DNA of 64,000 nt from Pempheris klunzingeri (GCF_042242105.1 NC_092035.1:9194477-9258476), one strand, 5' to 3'. Positions 1 through 20,258 are shown, counted from the stretch's first letter. Notes: generated from the letters alone by a model not told the origin. Numbers and translations are program-made.

Positions 1-434
1 TCATGTGCCACCTGCTGTCGGTGCCCCCGCTGCCCAACAATGGCACCCTGTCTCGTGCTCGCTGCCTGCTGACTGCTGAGACCTGCTGGGATGTCCCTCT
101 GATGATCGTCCTGGTGGTGGGCGTCCTTCTGGTGCTCACTACAATCACTGGTAAGTCTGGATGATTGAAGCACTATATTAATGTGTGTTATGCCTATGAA
201 TAATAAAAAGGGGACCCAGGATAGACCCCTTGGGAACCCCCCCAAAAAAAGAACTTCTGCTAAATCCCAGACTTGTCGGTGTATATGCACTCTGTCTCCA
301 ACTGATCCTCAACCTAACATGAGTTGTTGTCCTTAGTTCTGTTCAGGTTGCTGAGCCGCTGCCGTCCGCCAGGCCCCCGGCCCTTCCAGAGGCTACACGT
401 TGACGATGATGATGACGACCCCCTGTTGGAGTAA
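1..434 (+). CDS. C-terminal end of an unrecognised single-pass membrane protein (partial)
   Basis: Two exons are visible: 1-150 (donor gtaagt) and 337-434 (acceptor cttag), joined in phase 1 and ending at TAA 432-434. The visible 81 codons start in frame at base 3. They read as a short luminal or extracellular part with one N-glycosylation sequon (NNGT) and two cysteines, then a hydrophobic helix of about 22 residues (VPLMIVLVVGVLLVLTTITV), then a short basic stretch (LLSRCRPPGPRPFQRLH), and finally an acidic run ending DDDDDDPLLE. This order suggests a type I membrane protein with a roughly 30-residue cytoplasmic tail. The last residues fit the DxxLL acidic-dileucine signal known from GGA-sorted cargo such as sortilin and BACE. 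I do not recognise the family, and most of the protein lies upstream of the window. The next gene (xkr6) is in tail-to-tail orientation. Confidence 0.75.
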
Positions 435-2216
435 AACCAGAGCCAGTCACTTACTGTGTCACTCATGCTCCAATAGGTACTTCACATGTTGCACTTTACT
501 CACTGAGCCGATGCCCTTGCTTTCACTCTGGCATGTGTGTGCTGTTTGTGTGTGTGTTGATGTGTGTAGAAAGACTTGTTTTAAAAGCTTCAGGCCTGCT
601 GACACCTACTGTGTCAGGAGTTGTACACTGGTGTACAAACAAAATAGTTGTTTCTGATTCTTCATAATGTTACTGCTGTTAAAAATCCTGTTGCGATGGA
701 CTTGAAGCCAGTGGTGTTAATATGGAATGTAACTTGTTTTGAGGAAATACTGAAGACTTTTTTGTTGGGAGGATGATAATATTGAGATTAATGATTAAAT
801 TCTGGGAGGTCAGAAGACTTTTGTTGAAGATACTGATTCAAGAGATTTATTTTTCTGCAGGAATTGTCATTATTAGTTTTTTAATATTTATATTGCTATG
901 TTTTGTCAGCAGAGGGAGCCAGAGGCTCATATAACATTTATATTGCATTTCACAGAGCGCCTGTGTTTCATAAGGAGGAAGGTCCGTACTGTTTCTGTTT
1001 TGGTCAATTTGTTACAGTGATGCCCAGTGAGGCTTGAATTCGTATCCATAATTACGTGCTTAAAAAGTGAAATTTTTAAAGCTGAATACATTTTTACTGT
1101 GAAATCATAGTTTAATAGAGATTAAATGTAAAAGTTACAGCAAAGTGAAAGGGCATTTTGAAGAGGGCTGAAGAGATGTCTATGCATATTTATCAGTAAG
1201 AACAGGTGTGTCAGCCAGGTAGCCATCCTGCCCTTATGGTATGTATATAGATTATACCAAAGACTGTTATTAAGCTTCACAACAGATGTTCACCGTGTGG
1301 AACAGAAGACAAAAATGTTACAGAGGGATTTGTATCACATATTTAAAGCAATATAATTATCATTAGTATAAGGTAGGGCAGTAACACACTAGATCACCGA
1401 GATTTTAAAAGTGGCACAAGTTCAAACTTAATTTCGTATTGATCTCATGCCTCTTTTTTAAAAAACTTTTTTCAGCAAATCCATTTTAAAGACCAAAGCC
1501 AACAATGAATATATCCAACTATAGGTATTAGTAATACTAAGTATCTCCTAAGTGTGTGCCATAGAGCTAAACTACCCTCCAAAAAGTATTAAAACTACAA
1601 GACTGCTAATAATGAACATGGGCACTGTAGTTTATTTTGAGTCATTTCCACATATACCGCCCTGCCGCTGTAAATACAGTGTAGCACTAAATGTGTATTC
1701 ATCCGTAGGTGAAAATAGGTTTGTGGAGAAGTACTGCGGCCAGCTGTTTCAGGATAGTACTTAGGTGTTTTTTAAATAACAATAAACAATATATTTCTAA
1801 CCTGTTTTTTGGAGCTGTACCTCTGTAGTAGGAGCCGATGTGTTTTGGACTGTGTGCCGCCAACAGAATAGGGATGTACAAGACGTGCCTGATATCAAGC
1901 ATAAAGCAGTTTTCAAACCATATAATCCTTCATTCAGTTTATTGTAGACAACTTTTCAGGCCCACAAATTTCTTTCTTTAATCCCTGGGACTAACACACT
2001 GTTGGTTTTGGTCTTTTCATGTGGTTTCTTCACAAATATATAATATCGTCAGCCTCATCCTGTAATGCACTGCTGTTAGCATGCTTCTCCAGTCATGTAT
2101 CCAGTGATATTTATATTCTGTCCATGCGTTTTGTCAGGTGAGTGTGCTTTTTGCTGCTGAATCAAGTGATGAGAAAAACATCCACATTCAAAATCATGGT
2201 CATGTTCTGTTCTTTT

Positions 2217-2251
<35 letters not shown>

Positions 2252-2460
2252 AATACTTTTTAAACATCAATTATTTCTTGTGATGAGTCTCAAAACAACT
2301 CATATTGTTATTTATGTCTTTGATGCTACATGGAATCGTTGCACTCTTTTTGTGCGTGAGGGAAATATAAAAAAGTCTATGTAAATCCTGCCTGCCCTGT
2401 AGAGATCCCTGTAGTTTACTGACATTTTCAAAATGAATAAAGTTGATTGAAATCTGCACT
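435..2460 (+). other. Probable 3' UTR of the upstream membrane-protein gene
   Basis: AT-rich sequence after the TAA at 434 with no coding potential. Candidate polyadenylation signals are AATAAA at 1781-1786 and at 2436-2441; the second fits a UTR ending near 2460. A (TA)n run lies at 2220-2247. The extent is inferred from the signals only. Confidence 0.45.
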
Positions 2461-3349
2461 TTTGTGTTTTGATTTAAAGGAATGTGGGGGAAAAAATGGA
2501 AAGGAAGCGTGACACATTTGGAAAAATTAATTTATATTCCTTTATATTTTTTTTTTCTCCATTGCAGTCACAACATTACAATGTAATAAAATGGTAAATA
2601 TATAAAATCAAACTCAATACTGACGCATTTACATTTCTGTATCGTGTTCAAAACCAAATGAACTGTACATGTTTTCATTAATATCTGTTTTACATCATTT
2701 AAAATCTGTCATAATTTCTATGTAGTCATCTGCATTATTGTAAATCTTTGTCTCTTCACAGATAAATAGACTTTATTTTCAGGAGGTATTGTAACAAAAA
2801 TAACACATTTCCTAACGCTGGCCACCTGGAGCCATTGAAAATATCATTCAACTCTTCCCCAGAATGCTTTTACACTACTGTAGACACAGAATAGACAGAC
2901 AAACAAGAGATACACAGTGTGTCTTCTTGTTTCTCTCCCGTTTCGTTTGCGGTGGTTGGTCAGAAACATTCGGGGTGTATCTGGGAATCCCCCCCCCCCG
3001 AAGTGCAGAAGATTCCTGAATGGTGTTTTTATGAGCTGACGGAGGAGTGGTTGGTTTGAACACGGTTGATGACAGCAGCCATCATCTCTACAGCAAAGAC
3101 AGGAGATGTTGAGCCGGACAGCCCTGACTTCATTAGAATAAAACCCACAGGTCAGATTTTGTTCTCTGTTAAGTTGTCCCTTAACAAATATGTGCTTATG
3201 CATTGAACTGGTTATTTGGATGTAGCTGCAATTTAATCACATCCGGAGTCTTCGCAACTATGACTCCTGAATAGCTTTTACTTATTTTCTATCAAGGGTT
3301 GGTTCCCAAAAATTACAAGAAATCATATTAAAGATTTGAAGAAGACATT

Positions 3350-3535
3350 TTTTCAATCGCTTTTTTGTTGAGGGTTAGTTGAGTAGATTGATACCACTTG
3401 TGTCTGTGCCCTAAATATGAAGTTACAACCAGGAGATAGTTATCTTAGCTTAGCATAATGACTGAAGGGAAGGGGAAACTGCTAGCCTTGCTCCGTCTGT
3501 CTACATTTCTATGAACGAACACTTAATTATATCAC
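3350..3535 (+). mobile_element. Left arm of a fold-back (long inverted repeat) element
   Basis: Contains the arm sequence seen elsewhere in the window: gattgataccac, then taaatatgaag, then agcttagcataatgac, then ggggaaactgctagcc. The matching arm in reverse complement lies at about 4590-4790, so the two pieces look like one element whose middle is occupied by the hAT-like sequence at 3543. The outer boundary is approximate. Confidence 0.5.
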
Positions 3536-3542
3536 TATAAAC

Positions 3543-4260
3543 CAGTGGTGGGCCATCAGGGCCAGTAAGGCCTTCTCTGCTGGCCTGAACTCAGAATCAC
3601 TGACTTATGTTTTAATCTTTTCCCCATTAATCTTTTTAGATTATTCCTAATAGTCTGTGCTCTTCATTTCATAGTGCTCCCAGCAGTGTCTGTCTATATT
3701 AGAGCTTTTATCCAGTCATGTGTTGCCCTGAGACCTTCAGAATCAAGAGTGCAGGCGCCCTCATCTTAAAATACATCGAAACTGTTGCTTTAACCAATCA
3801 GATTTCCAGTTGGTGACCTCAGGGCCACCTAGCAGGTGAACGATGACGTTAGTATTTTCACGTCCTCTGATTGGCTGGATAGGATTCTTACCTGTAGCGA
3901 CCTGCACAAGCTAAAACTTTATCGTAATTGTAAGTATTAATAGCAGTTTAACCCACAACGGCTGACGGAGGAGAAGATGTTAATTCGGTCGCAGAACAAC
4001 TTAGAAATCCATTTTTAAGGCGGACTTTCCAAGAAAAGCTGGACATTTTGAGGAAAAGTCGGCCAACCGAAGCTAGCGAGCCTGTCCCAGCCGGGAAGAG
4101 GGTTCGTCCGCCACTTTCAGGTCAGTAACCAGAGCGGTACCTTTGGCTTACAGGCTCCGAGGAGCTCTGGGAGTTGTGCTGCTGTGAATGTCTGCTGTTG
4201 ACAACTGAACGACTCGGTGTTTGGAGTGTTGATTACGTAGATGACGCAGGTGCGCAGGTG
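3543..4260 (+). mobile_element. hAT-like transposon relic (ZMYM1-like type)
   Basis: Begins CAGTGGTGGGCC, a hAT-style terminus. About 420 bases in, a short stretch translates to FQEKLDILRKSRPTEA followed by a GT-splice-like site. That piece resembles the start of ZMYM1-like hAT transposases as I remember them, where a phrase of the form EK...GRPT occurs. No long ORF remains, so the copy is non-autonomous or decayed. I found neither a matching right terminus nor an 8-base target duplication, so the right end is a guess. Confidence 0.35.
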
Positions 4261-4589
4261 TGACTTCAGTGAAAGGAGAATTTTCTTTGTTTATAGTTTA
4301 GACAAAGAAATATTGTACAATTGATAAGTCGTGGTCTCACAGGCAGTTATGCTACTCTGGGGCGGTTTTCAGACAACTTCACGGTGACAAAACCTACGAA
4401 ACCAGTCCCTCATTCTCTCACTGAACCCTATTCAATACAGCAATGCATTGTGGGATTGTTAGCAGAAAGTAATATCCATGCCTTTGACACTAATTTTTAT
4501 TCCATTGTGGATTTTTCACATGTGGACACATTTTCACACCCAGGATTTGAACTCGTGAATAAAGTGGAGGACAGAACAACTTTTTAAAC

Positions 4590-4790
4590 TTTGGGCAGAG
4601 CTAGCTAGTTGTTTCCCCCTGCTTCCACTCTTTGTGCTAAGCTAAGCTAAGCTAAGCTAAGCTAAGCTAAGCTAAGCTAAGCTAACTGGCTCCAGCTTCA
4701 TATTCAGCAGAAAGACATAAGTGTTGAAAATTCTTGAGCACATTTTCACACCAAATATGAGGGATTAAAATAGATTTTATAGTCCGATCT
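4590..4790 (-). mobile_element. Right arm of the fold-back element, with an expanded pentamer
   Basis: Reads as the reverse complement of the arm at 3350-3535: agctagttgtttccccctg, then tttgtgctaagctaag, then aactggctccagcttcatat. It carries a pure pentamer array (listed separately) inside the motif where other copies have only two or three units. Confidence 0.5.
4636..4685. repeat. (GCTAA)10 pentanucleotide microsatellite
   Basis: Ten uninterrupted GCTAA units. Other copies of the same element in the window have one to three units at this place (for example 10265-10276 and 33962-33973), so the array grew from a transposon-internal motif. Confidence 0.95.
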
Positions 4791-5631
4791 TTTCTTGTGG
4801 ACGTGGTCTTAACTTGCAGCATAATTCAAGAACAGAACAATGGCGAGAGACAAATATTATTATTCATCCGTTTATCCTAATCTCTCCTTTTTCAGAGAAA
4901 CAAAGCCAAAGCTTGGTTGTGGCTGTCCGGAAAATCACCTCCAAAAACGTCACCCGGCCTACAGATCTAATATCAGTGTGCTTATACGCAAGACAACACG
5001 ATGGCACAGACTCCTACGAAAACACAGTTTCCAGTTAAGCTGTATTTTTCTCCTCTCGTCTTACATTCTGGATATTTATAAGGAACATTTACTATCAGTA
5101 CATTTGAAAGAGCCATCTAAGCGAACTCATCGAACATAGATCCAACTGAGAATTACCAGAAAAAGGTATTTACAATCAAAATGCCAACCACGAGAAAATA
5201 AAAGGTACTTCTGCACATCGAAATCTCTACAGATACTTTTTTTCCAAGCTGAAGAACACAGTAGAAAAGCATGACCCTGACAAAATAAAAGCTCATGGTA
5301 CATTTTATAGATACATCCACATTAAGGTTTAGTTTGACCCTGCCCTGTGCTTATAGTATCCACACCTGAGTCAAACCACTGAAATCCTTCCGACTCGTTG
5401 TCCGTGATTAAATTTGTGTATTTGTGCCAAAACAACCAAACCAAAGGATTTCAATTGTCGTCGGACTCAGATCTGGTAGAAACTGGTCTGAGATCAGAAA
5501 CAGCTTGGCGTCTGGCCTCGATTTCTACAAAACCATGATGAGTAATGATAATTTCACAGCTCTGGACCAAGCAAGTAAAACTTTGGCTAAAAAAAAGCAT
5601 ATGAAGCATTACTGACGCATACGGTAGTTTG

Positions 5632-5667
5632 CACACACACATGCGCACACACGCACACACACACACA

Positions 5668-5727
<60 letters not shown>
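5632..5727. repeat. (CA)n microsatellite
   Basis: About 96 bases of CA dinucleotides with a few G interruptions in the first third, then an uninterrupted run. The cysteine/valine-repeat ORFs on the other strand come from this repeat and are not genes. Confidence 0.95.
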
Positions 5728-5728
<1 letters not shown>

Positions 5729-7419
5729 CCTAACAACAGGCCTCATATGCTTTGCAGACCCTGATAGTGGAATATTTATGTGTTTATCCAAAGAACAACA
5801 AAAAAAATACTGTCTGGTTCTAATGTTCACAATCTGATGCACATTCCTCTGTCGGGAGGTTGCATCAGGGTCCATCCTGCTGATTCCCATTGTAAAGGTA
5901 CATTATACTGTTTTTTTAACCTCACCAAACCAATTTAAACTCATCAACAGATAAACTCGATAGAGAAAAATGTCAAATAAGTCAATAGAAATGATACACA
6001 GATTATTAATTATTAAAAAAATGTCCAAACATGTAAACAAAAATGTTATATGACTTGTTTGCACATTCTGCTATGTTCATCCTTTTCTTTGCAAACACAG
6101 AAAAAGGCAAGAATAAATAAGTGAAGTACAAACAAGCAATACATGAGAACAGTGATGTGGTATTTTTTGTAAAGGTTATCCAAGCCCAGAACCTTTCCAT
6201 GTGTGACTTTGCATAGCTGTAGATGTCTAGCCATACAATAACACTGGATTTGAATTCCCTACAGAGTGGGCCTGGCTAAGGCTCTGGGTTTTTGGGTGAA
6301 GGAAGAAACTTTTCATTTGTAGCACGCAGACTCAACTGTGCTCAATATGATTTTTTCACGGCTTTGAAGGGTCTGAATCAAAAACAAAATGGGTATGAGA
6401 GGGTATGATACCTGCAGTTTGAATATGAGGCTACAGCCGAGTCTGAGTGCCACACATGAATATTTCCGTGTGAAGAAGGTACTGTATTTTTGGTTGTGTT
6501 AAACCTGATTTGGCTGTGTTAAACCTGATCTCTGATTGGCTGGAGCTCTAGGTGCAAAGGGGTCATGGTTTGGGTCAAAAGGTCAGAGGTCAGTGCTAGG
6601 AAAAAAGCTAATAGGACAGCTGCTCTGGAGCGCAACATAAACCTCCCTTTGACAACCCAAAAGCACATACGAAGCTGTGACTCTTCAAACCTTTTAGCCT
6701 CTGCAGCAACCACTTATTTTCCTAGGAGCACGTGCGCCCCCCAAAATCTAGAACATTCATGCAAGAAATTCACGAGCACAATCTGTGAAACTAACAGAAA
6801 ATGTCTAACTGTGTTCTCTAAATGCCACGTAATAGTTTTTTCAGGACAACGTGCTAACACAGTGTGCTGTTTCCCTTTGATTTCTGTGCTCTGACACACT
6901 GAACCCATGCTTAATGTACAGTGCATGTCCAGATCAGAGTGTAGCAAAAATTAGCACCACCCTCCTGAAGTTCCTCTTTTTGCACATAACCATGACTCAG
7001 GTATCTTAGAAAAAATCCACCTCCACTTCTGTCAAGCGGATAAGGCATTGTAGCTTCGACATGTCACTCAGAAGGTGTTGCTGTTTTTACGTACACTCCT
7101 TACATGAGGGAACCCAAACTGACTGAATTACACTATTCAGTCAGTCTGAACGTGAAACACTCAGGTTTTCTAAACATATTTGGCTAAATTCTTCATACCA
7201 CTGTGATCACAACTATACAAAAACCATCCAGCTTTACTCAATAGCACCATATGAATATTGTTCCCAAATTAATAAGGGGTAAGGGATTATTGGACATTAG
7301 TGTGTGAGTGTATGTGTTTATGTGTGTGTTCAAGCGGTGAGGTAGGGATACATCCCATGTTGTTACACTACTTTTCACTGTGTGTACTGAGCACTTCTCC
7401 CTGCTGTGAAGGAAAACCC

Positions 7420-7451
<32 letters not shown>

Positions 7452-8933
7452 TTGGTAGCATGTAGACTAAGCACATCTCCCTGCGTCGGAGGCTTGCATA
7501 GCTTCTGCAGGACAGGAAGAGCAATTGTCCGTTTGGACGGAGCCTTTGGCACAGCCTTGGCCGATAACTGAAGGCAGTACTCAAGTTGCACCATAGAATT
7601 CAAAGAGACAATCTGCCCTTATTGCACCATAAGTACATGTGTGTTTCATATTTGCACCATATGAAGTGGGATTAGCAGCCAATTGACTCTGTAGCTTGAG
7701 TGTGATGCACCATATGAACACCAGTGCTGCTGCGTCTATCTACTCGCCAAGTTGCAGCAAATAAACTGATTTGTCGGGTTGTTTTTTTTTAAAATCAGCT
7801 AGCACCGCGGAAAAGTAACGTAAGCTCACTCTTCATTCAAACTTAAAGGGATACGTCAACAATTTTGAAGTTAGTCTGCTTTTATCACCTACCACACTTG
7901 ACTGAAAAATGATAAGGCTGCAACAAATAATTGTTTCCATGATGAACTATTCTGATGATTATTGTTTGGATGAATTGATAAATTATGTAGTGGAGAACAG
8001 TGGGTCCCAACCTGAGAGGGGGAACCCACTAAGGGTTGCAATATGAGTCTTAGGGTTTGCAAGTGTAATATTTGCTTTTTTCTCTTGTAAATGACTAAAT
8101 AATTTTATCTCTTCAGGCCTCTAAACAAATACTATAAGAAGGACACAAAAAAGTCCCAGCCAGTGGACATATGAAGCCAGTGTGTTGGAAGCAGTCTTTG
8201 CTTTGTTTTAAAGGGAAACTCAACGTTTGTTTCCAGATCTTAGGGAGCACTTCTGCATATGTAAATATTTGTATTAATGTACTGGCGTTAGAGTGAAGAG
8301 AGCTAGCAGCTTGAGGCTACATTAGCTGCTATTAGCATTACACACTTAAGTCTCAGACTGAACTGTTGGCGGTCAAATTGCATTGTGGGGAATGCAGGCG
8401 CCAGGTTCTGACAAGTAATAGGATTGTTTGGAATAAAATTGACAATATCTCCGCTATGATTTTGATCAAACTTTTGGTCCAATGCGAGGCCATTATGGCT
8501 TGATTGCAGAATTAAATATCACAATTGTTGTCAATTAGCTTTCTTAGTTATTGTCCAAGTTATTATTTGAGTTCTAAAAATTATTTATTATTATCACATT
8601 TGGTGGTCAGTAAAACTCGTTGAAACAAGCTTGTTTTCAACCTTACTTTAAATAACCTTCGCTAAAAGACCCTCAAAAATGTTGGAGTACCCCTTTTAGC
8701 ACAATCACTGTCTTTCTCCTGCTTGATCCTCTTGGTCAGCAGCAATAATAAATAGCATGTGAGTGTTTGTGTTCATCTTTTCTAATTGCACCATCTGAAA
8801 TGGCTCATGGCTGGGTTTCACCTGCTCTACCACTGACATGGGACTGGAGGAAAGGTGTGGGGCGTTGGACGGCAAAAAAACATTCACCAGCCTCCAAACC
8901 TTTGTTTTTACTCGCCGCCACGCGGTGCTTAGT

Positions 8934-8947
8934 CGGCCCCCTGCTGG
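8934..8947 (-). promoter_or_regulatory. CTCF-like core motif
   Basis: Reverse complement reads CCAGCAGGGGGCCG. It matches the known CTCF core CCASYAGRKGGCRS at 13 of 14 positions (C instead of R at position 13). Motif match only. Confidence 0.35.
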
Positions 8948-9909
8948 CGTTTGATTTCAGGGGCGACGTTCCTGTCGGCGGGATGACTGATATCTCAGCT
9001 CATTTGTTGTCGCCTGCCAATGTAACAGCTTGGATTACAGGGATAAACAAACAAAAAAATAAATAATGAGCCACACATCACAGCTCAGCCGTGGGTGGCT
9101 TTGGAGGAGTTGATATTGGATGTGTTACAGGAGAAAAGTCGAGAGGGTTGTGGCGATTTAAGTTCAAAACTGTTTTGTATCAGCTTCAGAGGCAGCACCC
9201 TGTTAGCGTGGGAGCAACATGATTAAGACATCACACACTGGTAGGTGCTGGTAGACAGAGATCAAAAATAATTAGTCTTACATTTGCTCTCTCTGAAATT
9301 TTCATTGTCTAGCAAGTTAAACCGACGCAACCGAGCATTTGCAACAATGGACAGAATGACTTAAACCTCTCACGACCCATCTAAGCGTAACAGGAAATGA
9401 TGGAGAACGACTGTTAGAACAACACTGTTCCTTCAGAAATAATGGCTATATTTATGATATAACCAGGCATTAGTAATACTGAAAACATCAGCAGGCAGAG
9501 TTTAAAGTGTGACAATTTTGGGGAAGTATGTTTTTTGGCCTGATTTTATACCTGAGGATCCAAAAACACATTGTCTATACTGGTCTGGTAAGTTTATATA
9601 AATGAGTATTACAGAGTTTTAGGGAGATTGGCACACTGACTAGCAATAAGAACTGCAACATTAAAACCATCCATCTGTCCTCAGTAGATGTTTAGCTCTA
9701 GCTCCATGCTAACACCTTAGCATACACGTGTCCAGTGACAGAAAGTGACTACGGCAATGTCTTGCTGATATTCCAGTGATTTAAGCCAGTATAGTTAGTC
9801 TTGATTTTGAAAACCACCAATTTCTCCACTACAGCAGCAGCATCATGTTTTTACTATTAAATGTTGCTCGCTCTCACGTAACATAGGGTATGCTTAAGTG
9901 TTAGCATTC

Positions 9910-10403
9910 TTAAAGGAATAGTTTGACATTTTAGTTATTTTCTCTGGCTGAGAGTTACATAGATCAGAAGCTTGATACCATTTCTTTATCATACGCATCA
10001 AGAGAAACTGGGGAAAACAGGTAGCCTGGCCCAAAGTTAAAGAATCCACCTACCAGCACCTTTAAATTTGTAGCCATTTACTTCTCTTTTTTTTGGCTGG
10101 GGCTCCCTGAAGAAAAACATAGTATTTTTTACATTTCTGTTTATGTATAAATTAAACAAATGAGTTATAACATCTCATCTATGAGCTTTAGATGTGCTTG
10201 TAGGGAGATTTCTTTAACTATTAACACAGCCAGGCTAGCTGTTACCCCCAGCTTTCAGTTTTTCAGCTAAGCTAAGCTCATCGACCTCTGGATCTAGCTC
10301 TATATTTAGTGTATAGACATGACGGTGATATCGATCATCCTTTCTAACGCTTGGCCAGAAAATGAACAGGGGTGTTTCCCAAAATATCAAATTATTCCTT
10401 TAA
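9910..10403. mobile_element. Complete TTAA-flanked fold-back element (MITE-like), 494 bp
   Basis: Left end TTAAAGGAATAGTTTGACAT and right end ATCAAATTATTCCTTTAA form terminal inverted repeats. Further in, the two halves continue as imperfect inverted repeats: a left arm with ggctgagagttacat, gataccat and aggtagcctgg, and a right arm with ccaggctagctgttaccccc and gctaagctaagc. Both ends carry TTAA, which could be a piggyBac-type target duplication or part of the inverted repeat. There is no ORF. Partial relatives lie at 3350, 4590, 24258, 26900, 32660 and 33894. Confidence 0.65.
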
Positions 10404-10669
10404 CAGGTGGTAGCGCTAACTTTGAGTGAATTTTTGAATTTGTTTGAGAATGTATTAAATGCCAATACCCTCTCTGTCTCCATCTTTCCCATCACGCTCC
10501 CCTTTACTCTTCCCAGTGACCTTGTCAATCGTCTCCAAAACCCGATGTGTCCAATTGCTTTGTCCCCAGTCGACAAAACGTAACGGTACATAAAAAACAT
10601 CTCTTCTGTACATAGAAAATATATACACTATCTTTTGACTAGACTAACGACAACATGTTCACAAACTCC

Positions 10670-10675
10670 TTTATT
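10670..10675 (-). terminator. xkr6: Candidate poly(A) signal of xkr6
   Basis: AATAAA on the minus strand, about 570 bases after the xkr6 stop codon; a second one lies at about 10711-10716. It gives a 3' UTR of ordinary length. Position-based inference. Confidence 0.35.
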
Positions 10676-11242
10676 TAAAGTGACGCTTGTTCTCTCTTTG
10701 CGTCACATCTTTTTATTCTACTGAAACCCGTGAAACTGTGAGCGACGCAACATAAACGGCATGCGGCGGTCAAAGACTCCAGTGTGAAGCTCTCGCGCTC
10801 ATTTTTTCAAATTTTTCTTTGTTTTTTTTACTTCACAGCGGAGCGTGGACGTGCGAAATGAAATTAAGGAGAACAGATGAAGAGTGATCAGAGGAATTGG
10901 AGAAAGAGAGACAGAAGGATAGAGAGAGAGAAAGAGATGGACTCGCGCTGAAGCAGCTTGGTGAGTCATGGCCATGGGACCTGCAGGTCGTAGGTGCCCG
11001 CAAGGAATGTGTGTGTGAGTGAGTGAGTGAGTAAGTGTGCGTTTCTGAGTGTGTATGTGTGCTCATAAAAGTGTGACAGATTGCTTTTATGTCAGTGTGC
11101 TTACATCAAGTGCCACGTTGTGTGTGTGTGTGACAATGTTTCTAAATCTTCTCTAATTCTGGACATCCACGTATACATACACGTCTTTTTATGGTGTGCT
11201 TATGTGCATTGATGTGAGTGTGTTGGCATGTGTGTTTGTGTG

Positions 11243-19260
<8,018 letters not shown>

Positions 19261-20244
19261 TGAAGGGTCGTGCAATAGCCCCCTGCACTGTAGGGTGATT
19301 GTTTTCTGACTGAAGCAGCTTGTTTCCTCTATCAAGAAGAGAGGGGAGAATGAGACATTCATCTTTCCATCAATCATCATATTTCTTTCATCAATCTCTT
19401 CCCACCTCTCCCTTTCTCCCTCACACTCTCCATCCACCCCCCTCCCCCCCTCCCCCAGTGGGCTGACTGCCCAGTGGCTCTGCCAGCCTAATCAGCATAA
19501 CATATGTTTGTGTGTGTGAGAGATCCCTGCTATAGGCAAGCATTTAGGATTTAGGAATTGGAGAAACTGGGATGGACAGTGTGTGTGTGAGAGAGGAGGG
19601 GGTGGGAGCTCAGGGAGCTGGAAAGCAGAGAGGCATATAGAGAGAGAGAGAGGGGTGGATTTAGGAATTAGAGGAGGGATGAAAGGAGTGTGTGTGAGAG
19701 AGAAAAGATGATTCAGGCTGAAGCTGTTCCAAAGGATAAAAAGATTGACGGGAGGAACCCAACAGAGGATGATTGGAAGACTTAGGAATTGTTGGAGGGA
19801 AGAAAAGGGCACGTCAAAACACAGACGAGGGAAAAAGAAGAGACATGTTTGGGGGATAGAGCCATAAAAAAGAGATTGCAGAAAAATAATTGACCTTAGG
19901 AGACAGGAAAGTAAGGACAGACAAATGAATAGCATATTGGAAGAAAACAAAAAGAAGGGATGAATTAAGGAGGTCATTAAGGAGCTACATAAGAAATTTA
20001 AGAGGAATGTAGAGGAGTGAAAGAGATTTGAAGAAATGTTTTCACATGCGTGCACAGGCTGCATCACAAACACGTGCCTGCACACACACACACAGAAATA
20101 TGCAAGAATGCACTGCATCTCTTCATCTCACACACACACACACACACACATACACACATACTCCTCGTTCTCAGAAGCACGTTCCTGTACAAGCACTTTC
20201 TCTCTCTCTCTCTCTCTTTCTGTCCACTGGAGATTAGCCTCTCT

Positions 20245-20258
20245 GTTGTCATGGCGAC
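20245..20258 (+). promoter_or_regulatory. RFX X-box-like motif
   Basis: GTTGTCATGGCGAC fits the X-box consensus RYYNYY-N(1-3)-RRNRAC with a 2-base spacer and is nearly palindromic. It lies 1.7 kb upstream of the xkr6 start codon and 3.9 kb upstream of gckr. Motif match only. Confidence 0.35.

Larger units (their letters stand above)
2461..10640. other. Tail-to-tail intergenic region with transposon relics
   Basis: No convincing gene. The short ORFs here lack splice context and family resemblance. The stretch holds a fold-back element split by a hAT-like relic (about 3350-4790), a long (CA)n run (5632-5727), a smaller (GT)n run near 7422-7444, a CTCF-like core (8934-8947) and a complete TTAA-flanked fold-back element (9910-10403), each listed separately. 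Confidence 0.5.

Noticed and set aside
2844-3203. 119-codon minus-strand ORF
   Set aside because: Contains a C/G homopolymer and no recognisable domain, in a region of relics between two 3' ends.
4321-4587. 88-codon ORF between the two fold-back arms
   Set aside because: No similarity to transposase that I can see and no splice sites; likely chance within the nested relics.
5451-5890. Cys/Val-repeat ORFs (also near 16553, 16907, 17899 and 20128)
   Set aside because: Translations of CA/GT microsatellites.
8767-9066. 99-codon plus-strand ORF
   Set aside because: Isolated, no conserved motif and no splice context. Treated as chance.
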